The notes beneath the pieces were generated by a model. That model did not search any database. It saw only the letters and a list, made by a program, of their open reading frames with translations, and was not told the DNA's origin. The position numbers and the translations under genes were made by a program. Shown in pieces: positions 1 through 7,152 of a stretch of DNA of 64,000 nt. Where the stretch lies: assembly GCA_012523405.1 (NCBI GenBank), contig JAAYIN010000126.1, forward strand, positions 1-64,000. The letters run 5' to 3'. This DNA comes from Clostridiales bacterium. GTDB taxonomy: Bacteria > Bacillota > Clostridia > Christensenellales > Aristaeellaceae. Position 1 is the stretch's first letter. Each line of letters begins with the position of its first letter.

Positions 1-2
1 AG

Positions 3-311
3 CCAGCATACGGTAAGCCCAGCGGAGAACGTCGCAGTTTCGATAAGCCCGCTTATGGAAAGCCCAGCGGCGAACGTCGCAGTTTCGACAAACCCGCCTA
101 TGGACAACCAAGCGGCGAGCGTCGCAGCTTTGATAAGCCAGCATACGGTAAGCCCAGCGGAGAACGTCGCAGTGTTGATAAGCCCGCTTATGGAAAGCCC
201 AGCGGCGAACGTCGCAGTTTCGATAAGCCCGCTTATGGAAAGCCCAGCGGAGAACGCAGCTTTGGTAAGCCTGCTTTTGACCAACCAAGCGGTGAACGTC
301 GCTATGGTAAA
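3..311 (+). repeat. 45-bp tandem repeats encoding a 15-residue basic repeat
   Basis: Seven consecutive units are visible: five of 45 bases (starting at 3, 48, 93, 138 and 183) and two shortened to 42 bases (228 and 270). In frame 3 they encode the repeat PAYGKPSGERRSFDK with small changes (K to Q, F to V, loss of one Arg). The frame has no stop and runs directly into RsmB, so this is a coding repeat forming an N-terminal tail. The array is cut by the left window edge, so the copy number is a minimum. Each unit is rich in Gly, Pro, Ser, Arg and Lys, a composition typical of disordered RNA-binding tails. Confidence 0.9.
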
Positions 312-1694
312 CCAGCACCTGCTGGCAGTACCCAAGAGCCTGTGGAGACAACAGGGCTGAGCATTAGTGCACGCCGCGTCGCGCTGGATGTTCTTGGTGA
401 TGTCCATCAAAATGGTGCTTTTGCATCCCTTAGCCTTGATGGAAAACTCCGTGAAGCTCATTTGCGCCCTGAGGATAGACGACTGGTCACCAGTATCGTT
501 TATGGTACGCTTGAAAACGAAATCCGCATTGATCATGCCCTTGATAAGCTGATGGATCATCCGACACAGGAGCCCGTTCAGCGTGATATTCTTCGTATGA
601 GCGCTTACCAGATTCTATTTCTGGATCGCGTGCCCGATAGCGCTGCATGCAACGAAGGCGTCAACCTTGTCAAGGCGATGGGCATGGAGCCAGCAGCTGG
701 TTTTATCAATGCAGTGCTTCGTAACCTCGTTCGTGGTAAGGAAACATTGGATGAGCCTAAGCGCGAGGATGATTTGCGTGAGTATCTGCATATCATGGGC
801 AGCATGCCCACCTGGATTGTGGACAAGCTAATTGCAGCTTATGGCGAAGAAGAAGCCGAGAAGCTGATCATGCAGCGTTCTACCGAGCATCCAATCGTTA
901 TACGTCCTAACTTGACAAGTATGTCAGATGACGAATTTGCAAAGCTGCTTGAGAAAAAAGAATGGCGATATGAGCGTGGACTTGCGCCTCATGCCTTCCT
1001 AACCTATGGTGTGCAGGAAATGACGTATGATAAGGATTATCAAGATGGTCATTTCACCATCCAGGGGCAGAGCAGTATGCTTGCAGCACAAGCAGTAGAA
1101 GCGAAGGCGGGCATGAAGATTCTGGACGCATGCGCTGCACCGGGCGGCAAGTCCGCGTATATGTGCGAATGCATGCAGATGACAGGCCGCGTATTTGCAT
1201 GGGAACTCCATGAAAAACGTTCATTGCTGCTTGAAGGTGTTAAGCGCCGTTTGAAACTCGACAATCTTCGTATCTCTGTTCGCGATGCGACGGAGTACAA
1301 ACAGGACATGGATAGGACGCTGGATGCAGTGCTTCTTGACGCACCGTGCAGCGGTCTGGGCGTGATGCTGCAAAAGCCTGATATCAAGCTGCGTATGAAG
1401 GAAGAGGATGTGACTGCAATCGTGCAGATACAGAAGAATCTTCTTGAAACCCTCAGCAGCTATGTGAAGCCGGGCGGACTATTCGTCTATAGCACATGCT
1501 CAATTTTGCCTGAGGAAAACACAGAGCAGATCGAAGCATTTCTCCAAGCGCATCCTGAGTATACCGTTGATCCATTGCCAGAATCATTCCCTGAAGCGAT
1601 TCGTGCAAAGCAGACACCCCTAGGTGTTCAGTTGCTTAGCAGCCAAGATGGCGTTGAAGGATTCTATATTGTGCGCATGCGGAGGAAACGTTGA
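3..1694 (+). CDS. rsmB: 16S rRNA (cytosine-C5) methyltransferase RsmB, 5' partial, with repeat-rich N-terminal extension
   Basis: RsmB methylates C967 of 16S rRNA using S-adenosylmethionine. The conserved part starts near base 360 with a NusB-like RNA-binding domain (ARRVALDVLGDVHQNGAF), followed by the Rossmann methyltransferase domain. SAM-binding and catalytic motifs are visible: DACAAPGGKSAYM, the catalytic-pocket DAPCSGLGV, and STCSILPEEN with the second cysteine. A GTG at 342 could be read as a start, but it has no Shine-Dalgarno sequence. The same frame stays open to the left window edge through a 15-residue repeat array, so I annotate a partial gene with an N-terminal tail of unknown full length. 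Its TGA stop overlaps the rlmN start, so the two are translationally coupled. The enzyme identity is secure; the tail is unusual for the family. Confidence 0.93.
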   Translation, partial: PAYGKPSGERRSFDKPAYGKPSGERRSFDKPAYGQPSGERRSFDKPAYGKPSGERRSVDKPAYGKPSGERRSFDKPAYGKPSGERSFGKPAFDQPSGERRYGKPAPAGSTQEPVETTGLSISARRVALDVLGDVHQNGAFASLSLDGKLREAHLRPEDRRLVTSIVYGTLENEIRIDHALDKLMDHPTQEPVQRDILRMSAYQILFLDRVPDSAACNEGVNLVKAMGMEPAAGFINAVLRNLVRGKETLDEPKREDDLREYLHIMGSMPTWIVDKLIAAYGEEEAEKLIMQRSTEHPIVIRPNLTSMSDDEFAKLLEKKEWRYERGLAPHAFLTYGVQEMTYDKDYQDGHFTIQGQSSMLAAQAVEAKAGMKILDACAAPGGKSAYMCECMQMTGRVFAWELHEKRSLLLEGVKRRLKLDNLRISVRDATEYKQDMDRTLDAVLLDAPCSGLGVMLQKPDIKLRMKEEDVTAIVQIQKNLLETLSSYVKPGGLFVYSTCSILPEENTEQIEAFLQAHPEYTVDPLPESFPEAIRAKQTPLGVQLLSSQDGVEGFYIVRMRRKR

Positions 1695-2752
1695 TGCAGA
1701 GCAAGCACATATTGCTGGATGATACACTTGAAGAGATGCAGGCGTATCTAAAGGGCATAGGTCAACCCGCATTTCGGGCAAAGCAAGTGTATCAGTGGCT
1801 TCATAAGGGCATGGGGTTTGAGGATATGCATAACCTCCCCAAGACCCTCAAAGAAAAATTGTCCGAAGAATGCATTGATTTGCCGATGACGCTTCATGCT
1901 GAGTTTCCATCTCAAAAGGACGACACGGTAAAGTTTCTATTTGCATGCCAGGATGGAAATCTCGTTGAAGGTGTTCTGATGCATTACCATTATGGCTATT
2001 CGCTCTGCATCTCGACCCAAATCGGCTGCAAGATGGGCTGTTCTTTTTGTGCTAGCACTATCGACGGCTGCGTGAGGAATTTAAGCGCGGGCGAAATGCT
2101 GGCGGAGGTACTGCTCGCAAATCGTTATCTGGGTGACCGCGGAAAGATCGGGCATGTCGTACTGATGGGAAGTGGAGAACCGCTTGATAATTATGAGAGC
2201 ACTGTTCGCTTTTTACGCTTGATCAATTCAGTTGATGGGCTGAATATGAGCCTTCGCAATGTATCGCTGAGCACATGCGGATTAGTGCCGCAGATTCGTG
2301 CACTAGCTGATGAAAAGATGTCCGTTACACTCAGCATTTCGCTTCATGCACCTAATGATGATATTCGAAGGGAAATCATGCCGATTGCATATACCTATCC
2401 AATTGATGAACTGATGAGTGCTGTGCGTGAATACGTCGCACAAACGGGCAGACGAGTGATCTTTGAATATGCATTAATCGATGGTCTTAACAGCACGACG
2501 GCACATGCAAGAGAGCTTGCAAAGCTGATTCGCGGGCTGCAATGCCATGTGAACTTAATTCCGCTCAACTACGTGGATGAAAGCAGTTTGATTCCTGCTA
2601 AACCTGCTGCGGTGAAGGACTTTTTGGAAGCACTTGAAAGCCTGCACATATCGGCGACCATTCGCAGAGAAATGGGCACAGATATCGCCGGTGCATGCGG
2701 TCAACTGCGCAGAAGACACTTGCAAACAGGCGTAGAAATTGATACCATGTAA
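1694..2752 (+). CDS. rlmN: Dual-specificity 23S rRNA/tRNA adenine-C2 methyltransferase RlmN (radical SAM)
   Basis: RlmN makes 2-methyladenosine at A2503 of 23S rRNA and A37 of some tRNAs by radical chemistry. The radical-SAM cysteine triad is present as GCKMGCSFCAST, close to residue 115, and the family sequence GSGEPLDNYE follows. The C-terminal part carries REMGTDIAGACGQLR with the conserved cysteine that forms the methyl-carrying intermediate. I start at ATG 1694, eight bases after GGAGG (1681-1685), in preference to TTG 1691. The length of about 352 residues is normal. It overlaps the rsmB stop, placing two rRNA methylases in one transcript ahead of the phosphatase/kinase pair. Confidence 0.95.
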   Translation: MQSKHILLDDTLEEMQAYLKGIGQPAFRAKQVYQWLHKGMGFEDMHNLPKTLKEKLSEECIDLPMTLHAEFPSQKDDTVKFLFACQDGNLVEGVLMHYHYGYSLCISTQIGCKMGCSFCASTIDGCVRNLSAGEMLAEVLLANRYLGDRGKIGHVVLMGSGEPLDNYESTVRFLRLINSVDGLNMSLRNVSLSTCGLVPQIRALADEKMSVTLSISLHAPNDDIRREIMPIAYTYPIDELMSAVREYVAQTGRRVIFEYALIDGLNSTTAHARELAKLIRGLQCHVNLIPLNYVDESSLIPAKPAAVKDFLEALESLHISATIRREMGTDIAGACGQLRRRHLQTGVEIDTM

Positions 2753-2805
2753 GGAAGCAACCAAGGTTGTGTTATTTTGATGTTTAAAAGAAAGGGAGTT
2801 GAACC

Positions 2806-3516
2806 ATGCGAGTATGTCACAAGACACATCAGGGGCTGGTACGAGCGAGCAATCAAGACAGTTTGCTTGTAGCAGAACATATTTACGGTGTCGCAGATGG
2901 CATGGGCGGACATAATGGCGGAGAAACCGCCAGCCGTGTGACCGCTCAGGTAGTAAAAAACCTATTGCAGGGAAAAACTCCTGAAGAGCATACATTGCGC
3001 ATTGGTGTTGAGGCCGCCAACAGGCGTGTTTTCGACATGGCCAAGCATGATAGTAGCTTAAATGGAATGGGCACAACCCTCACGTTGCTTTGGGAAGACG
3101 GATCGAAAATATTTATTGCGCATGTGGGTGATAGCCGCGCATACCGCCTCCGCAATGAAAAACTCGAGCAAATAACAGAGGATCATAGCATCGTTGCTGA
3201 ATTGATGCGCAAGAATATCATCACCGCTGAAATGGCAAAGAACCATCCATATCGCAACGTGATTACGCGCGCGGTCGGTATTGATCCAATTGTTGAGGCG
3301 GATATTCTATCGATTGATAAGCAATTGGACGATCTGTGGCTAATTTGCTCGGACGGACTATACAATATGGTTGACGATGATGAAATCGCCGAGGCACTCA
3401 CTGCCAATAACGAAGAAAAAGCAGCTGAAAAGCTGCTGGAACTAGCGCTTGCTAAAGGTGGAACCGACAATATCACATTCTTGCTTTGCCGTGTCGTGGA
3501 GGTGAGCGTCGAATGA
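2806..3516 (+). CDS. prpC: PP2C-family serine/threonine phosphatase (PrpC/Stp)
   Basis: This metal-dependent phosphatase reverses phosphorylation by the PASTA kinase encoded immediately downstream. Metal-binding motifs of the PP2C fold are visible: ASNQDS near the N-terminus, GVADGMGGHNGGETAS, HVGDSRAYR, ICSDGLYNM and GGTDNITF. At 236 residues it is a minimal, soluble, single-domain enzyme like Bacillus PrpC. The start ATG follows AAAGGGAG. The stop overlaps the kinase start in ATGA form, the usual coupled prpC-prkC arrangement in Bacillota, between rlmN and rsgA. Confidence 0.94.
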   Translation: MRVCHKTHQGLVRASNQDSLLVAEHIYGVADGMGGHNGGETASRVTAQVVKNLLQGKTPEEHTLRIGVEAANRRVFDMAKHDSSLNGMGTTLTLLWEDGSKIFIAHVGDSRAYRLRNEKLEQITEDHSIVAELMRKNIITAEMAKNHPYRNVITRAVGIDPIVEADILSIDKQLDDLWLICSDGLYNMVDDDEIAEALTANNEEKAAEKLLELALAKGGTDNITFLLCRVVEVSVE

Positions 3517-5444
3517 TGAAAGGTATGATTTTTGCTGAGCGCTATAAGCTTGAGGACTTTATTGGTCAAGGCGGCATGTCGCTGGTTTACCGTGCGGTAG
3601 ATATCCGGACAGGCCACAGCGTTGCTGTGAAAATCCTCAAAAGTGAATACAATAGTGACAAGGAATTCCTAGAGCGTTTCCAGCGTGAAGCACAAGCGGC
3701 TAGCTTGATGTCACACCATAATATTGTTAATTTGCTGGACGTGGGTGTTGAGGGCGACTATCGCTATTTAGTGCTTGAATACGTCAGCGGCAATACGCTA
3801 AAGGATGTCATTCGCCAAAAAGGCAGGCTCAATACAGCAACAACCATTCAAATTGCCATTCGAATCCTCAGCGCTTTGCAGCATGCACATGATAACGGTA
3901 TTATTCATCGAGATATTAAGCCGCAAAATGTGCTGATGCATTTGGATGGACATGTCAAGGTTGCGGACTTTGGTATCGCTCGCATGACCAATGCTTTTAC
4001 CATCAGCAAAGGCGACACAGTGGTTGGCTCGGTGCACTATTCATCGCCCGAGCAAGCAACGGGAACAGTTGTTGAAGCCACTAGCGATATTTATTCAACG
4101 GGCGTTGTGATGTACGAGATGCTGACGGGGCGCGTTCCCTTTGTAGGGGATACCCCTGTATCCGTTGCAATGCAGCATATACAGGACCCGCCGCCGCCCA
4201 TCACCAATTTTGCGCCCGAAACGCCGCCGGCTGTTGTTGCCGTGGTGATGAAAGCACTTGAGAAGAAAGCGAGCGATCGTTTCCAAAGTGCGCGCGAAAT
4301 GGCAGATGTGCTCATGAAAGCGAAAGAAGGCAAGTTTGATCCTTCGCTTTATCCTACGTCGCAGCCCAAAGAGAATGCACAGAGAACGACGCAGGCAATA
4401 CCATCCAATCGCATCAAGGAGCTGAGTCCGCGTCCTGCGACTTCCAACTCCAATCGAAAACAAGCGATCAATCAGGCTGCGAGAAAAGCTGCGGTTCGAA
4501 GGAAAAACAGCCGAAAGCACTCACGTATCATACTGTCAATCATCATTGGTGTGGCCGCTATCGGACTTTTGGTATTTGGCGTGATCGGCATTTACAATCA
4601 AGTAGCCAATAGCGCTGTTGCCCCCGATATCGTTGGCAGCTCTGTGGAAGAAGCAATGTATGAGATCAAACGCGTGGGTATCGAGTGGCATCAAACCAAT
4701 ATCAACCATGATACGATTCCACAAGGCACGGTTATTGCACAGGTGCCCCAGGCCCAAACACAGATGCAAAAGGGTGATAGCTTGCTGGCAACGGTCAGCC
4801 TTGGCCCTGTGAACTCAACGATGATTGATGTGACGGGCAAGAGCTATGCTGACGCGGCAACGCGCCTCAAGGAACGAGGGTTTGGCGGTATTGTTGTGAT
4901 TAAGACAATGTCATCTGAGCCCAATGGCGAGGTGCTGGAGCAGAGCCCTAAAGTTGGTGCAAGCTACAAGGTGGGTCAGGATGTAGAGCTGACAGTGTCA
5001 GGCGGCAGCACAATGATCCCAGAAGTGGTTGGGTTTACAGAATCGGAAGCCATATCAGCCCTTCATGAAAACAATCTTGCTGCTGCGACAACGGAATATG
5101 TGGAAGTAGTTGACGAAAGCCTTTATGGGCTTGTGATGACTCAAACCCCTGCAGCCGGTACGATGACGGTGCTTGATGCACCCGTCAAGCTCACCATCGC
5201 TGTGGCAATTGAACGTTATATGGGCGAGGTGACATTCACGCCGCAAGCAGGCGACTCAGCAAGAAGCATTCGCATTACGCTTGAGGAAAACGGGCAGGAA
5301 GTCACCAAATACGAAGGAACGGTTGCAGCAGGCAACACGAGTTCTATGATTATCCCAGTATCATCCAATGTAAATGGCGAGCTATTATGCAGGGTTTACG
5401 TGGATGATGAACTCATTATACAGAAAAAGGTTGTGCTAGAATAA
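3513..5444 (+). CDS. prkC: PASTA-domain serine/threonine protein kinase (PrkC/Stk1)
   Basis: A membrane kinase that senses peptidoglycan fragments or lipid II through extracellular PASTA domains and phosphorylates cell-wall, translation and spore-germination targets. The cytoplasmic kinase domain shows the glycine loop GQGGMSLVY, Lys40, HRDIKPQN and DFGIAR. A basic, low-complexity juxtamembrane segment leads to one transmembrane helix near residues 340-365 (LSIIIGVAAIGLLVFG). Three PASTA repeats and a C-terminal beta-rich stretch follow. I use ATG 3513, eight bases after GGAGGTG, rather than an upstream in-frame TTG at 3486 that would lie within the phosphatase gene. The product is about 643 residues, normal for the family. 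Cognate phosphatase upstream, rsgA downstream. Confidence 0.95.
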   Translation: MMKGMIFAERYKLEDFIGQGGMSLVYRAVDIRTGHSVAVKILKSEYNSDKEFLERFQREAQAASLMSHHNIVNLLDVGVEGDYRYLVLEYVSGNTLKDVIRQKGRLNTATTIQIAIRILSALQHAHDNGIIHRDIKPQNVLMHLDGHVKVADFGIARMTNAFTISKGDTVVGSVHYSSPEQATGTVVEATSDIYSTGVVMYEMLTGRVPFVGDTPVSVAMQHIQDPPPPITNFAPETPPAVVAVVMKALEKKASDRFQSAREMADVLMKAKEGKFDPSLYPTSQPKENAQRTTQAIPSNRIKELSPRPATSNSNRKQAINQAARKAAVRRKNSRKHSRIILSIIIGVAAIGLLVFGVIGIYNQVANSAVAPDIVGSSVEEAMYEIKRVGIEWHQTNINHDTIPQGTVIAQVPQAQTQMQKGDSLLATVSLGPVNSTMIDVTGKSYADAATRLKERGFGGIVVIKTMSSEPNGEVLEQSPKVGASYKVGQDVELTVSGGSTMIPEVVGFTESEAISALHENNLAAATTEYVEVVDESLYGLVMTQTPAAGTMTVLDAPVKLTIAVAIERYMGEVTFTPQAGDSARSIRITLEENGQEVTKYEGTVAAGNTSSMIIPVSSNVNGELLCRVYVDDELIIQKKVVLE

Positions 5445-5458
5445 CACAGGAGGAGAAT

Positions 5459-6349
5459 ATGGAAGTAAACGCTTATGAAGGCGTAATTGTCAAGGGAATA
5501 GGTGGACTATACTATGCGCGGGGCGAGGATACTGAGGTTCATGTGCTTCGTGCAAAGGGAAAATTCCGTAAGCAGCGCATTAAACCCATGGTGGGCGATC
5601 ATATTTTGTTTTCGCCTGGAAGTGGGGATGAGCATGGTTGGATAGATGAAATCCTACCACGCCAGAGCGAACTTGTCAGACCGGCAGTTGCCAATATCAA
5701 GTATGTTATGCTTGTCATCGCCCCCCAGCCCGCCCCTGACTATCTGCTTTTGGACACATTGCTGGTCATGGCTGCAAAACAAGGGATTTCACCTGCTCTT
5801 GTTGTGAATAAATGTGATATTGACGAAACGCTGATTGATGAAGTGCGGCGTGAGTATACATCACTGGGCGCTCCGATTCTGGCTGTCAGTGCAGTGACAG
5901 GCAAAGGCATCGATCAGCTGCAGGAACTGCTGAAAGCAGGAATTTGCTGTTTAGCTGGACAATCAGGTGTTGGAAAGAGTACACTACTAAGTGCTGCAAC
6001 GGGGCTGGAGCTGCAAACGGGCGAAATCAGCAAAAAAATCGCACGCGGCAAGCATACAACTCGTCATGCAGAGCTGATGTTCAGCGGAGAATACAAGGTG
6101 CTGGACACCCCTGGATTTAGCTTGCTGGATCTATGGGACGGTCTTGAGCCGATCAACCTCAAGGATTACTACCCTGAGTTTGCAGACTATGAAGGTCAGT
6201 GCAAGTTCGCGCCATGCTATCACCTCAGTGAACCTGGGTGCGCGGTGCTGGCTGCTGTGAAAGAAGGCAAACTAGGAACGAAGCGACTTGAACGATACCA
6301 TACGCTGCTAAAGAAAGCACAGGAGGCATGGAAGAATCGCTATGATTAA
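5459..6349 (+). CDS. rsgA: Ribosome small-subunit GTPase RsgA
   Basis: RsgA (YloQ/YjeQ) is a circularly permuted GTPase that checks late maturation of the 30S subunit. An N-terminal OB fold precedes the GTPase domain. Motif order is permuted: NKCD comes before the P-loop GQSGVGKSTLL, then DTPGFSLLDL. The C-terminal zinc-binding helix is visible as CKFAPCYHLSEPGCAV. The 296-residue length is typical. A strong AGGAGG precedes the ATG. In the Bacillus chromosome yloQ also follows prpC-prkC and precedes rpe, so the neighbourhood supports the call. It overlaps rpe by eight bases. Confidence 0.96.
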   Translation: MEVNAYEGVIVKGIGGLYYARGEDTEVHVLRAKGKFRKQRIKPMVGDHILFSPGSGDEHGWIDEILPRQSELVRPAVANIKYVMLVIAPQPAPDYLLLDTLLVMAAKQGISPALVVNKCDIDETLIDEVRREYTSLGAPILAVSAVTGKGIDQLQELLKAGICCLAGQSGVGKSTLLSAATGLELQTGEISKKIARGKHTTRHAELMFSGEYKVLDTPGFSLLDLWDGLEPINLKDYYPEFADYEGQCKFAPCYHLSEPGCAVLAAVKEGKLGTKRLERYHTLLKKAQEAWKNRYD

Positions 6350-6974
6350 GCTTTCACCATCTATACTGGCTGCCGATCCATTAAGGCTAGCGCAAGCTGC
6401 AAAGCTTGCGCTGGATGCAAAATGCGATGAACTGCACTTTGATGTAATGGACGGACACTTTGTCCCCAATCTATCCTTTGGACCTCATACGCTCAAAGCT
6501 ATGAAGCAAGCATTCGATACCGTATATGATGTACATCTGATGCTTGACAACCCTGAGTGCTTCATTGATTCATTCGCTGATGCTGGTGCGGATATTATCA
6601 CTGTTCATGCAGAAGTAAATGAGTTTTTGAAATCCGTTGAAAAGATCAAGGCACATCAATTGCAAGCGGGTATCGCACTAAAACCTAAGACACCTGTTTC
6701 GGTGATTAGGACGTATTTGGGACTTATCGACCGTGTTTTGCTGATGACGGTTGAACCTGGATTCGGAGGACAGAAACTGATCCCTTCCGTGCTTGATAAA
6801 GCAAAAGAGCTTCGTTCCCTTGGATTTGACGGGGATATTGAAGCGGATGGCGGAATCAATGGGCAAAATGCTCATATTCTCGCAGAGGCTGGCATTAATG
6901 TGCTGGTCATGGGTACTGCTTTTTTTGGCGCAGACGATCCTACTGGATTTGCGCAAAAAGTGCATTTGATCTGA
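6342..6974 (+). CDS. rpe: Ribulose-phosphate 3-epimerase
   Basis: Interconverts D-ribulose 5-phosphate and D-xylulose 5-phosphate in the non-oxidative pentose phosphate pathway. The TIM-barrel family signatures are clear: SPSILAAD at the N-terminus, HFDVMDGHFVPNLSFGP with the metal and catalytic Asp/His residues, VHLMLDNPE, MTVEPGFGGQ, and EADGGING with the second catalytic Asp. The 210-residue length is slightly short of the usual 215-225 but nothing is missing. The start lies inside the rsgA 3' end, an eight-base overlap, so translation is probably coupled. Confidence 0.96.
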   Translation: MIKLSPSILAADPLRLAQAAKLALDAKCDELHFDVMDGHFVPNLSFGPHTLKAMKQAFDTVYDVHLMLDNPECFIDSFADAGADIITVHAEVNEFLKSVEKIKAHQLQAGIALKPKTPVSVIRTYLGLIDRVLLMTVEPGFGGQKLIPSVLDKAKELRSLGFDGDIEADGGINGQNAHILAEAGINVLVMGTAFFGADDPTGFAQKVHLI

Positions 6975-7021
6975 TGCATTTAGGGCATGCTAAGTCTTGA
7001 AGTGAATAGCAGGAGGCTTAC

Positions 7022-7114
7022 ATGATGCAACAAGAAAAAAAGCAGACCAACGAACCGATTTTTACGATACCTAAACAACAAAAACGTATGGGACGCGCGC
7101 CTGTAAAACATTGA
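7022..7114 (+). CDS. 30-residue basic small protein of unknown function
   Basis: A short reading frame (ATG 7022, or 7025) follows a perfect AGGAGG at 7011-7016 with five or eight bases of spacing, a stronger ribosome-binding site than that of the helicase gene downstream. The product is about 30 residues, hydrophilic and Lys/Gln/Arg-rich, ending near GRAPVKH. It shows no membrane segment or metal motif. Its last codons and stop lie in a GC-rich hairpin (7094-7122) that is not followed by a T-run. It sits between rpe and a DEAD-box helicase. It could be a true small protein or a leader peptide coupled to the helicase mRNA; I do not recognise the family. Confidence 0.5.
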   Translation: MMQQEKKQTNEPIFTIPKQQKRMGRAPVKH

Positions 7115-7122
7115 GGCGCGCG
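7094..7122 (+). other. GC-rich hairpin overlapping the small-ORF stop codon
   Basis: CGCGCGCCT (7094-7102) and AGGCGCGCG (7114-7122) are perfect inverted copies separated by 11 bases. The TGA of the 30-codon frame lies at the foot of the second arm. The sequence after it is A-rich, so this is not a standard intrinsic terminator. A translating ribosome reaching the stop would melt the stem, so it could couple small-ORF translation to expression of the helicase starting 30 bases later (inference). Confidence 0.55.
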
Positions 7123-7152
7123 GACTTATGAAAAAAAGAATGGAATGAAGAT

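Noticed and set aside
55-360. An alternative 101-codon plus-strand frame through the repeat array
   Set aside because: It exists only because the repeat unit is a multiple of three and lacks stops in this frame; the frame joined to rsmB has the coherent basic repeat and explains the region.
3486-3512. TTG 3486 as the start of the PASTA kinase
   Set aside because: It would add nine residues read inside the phosphatase gene, and the GGAGGTG at 3498-3504 is correctly spaced for ATG 3513.
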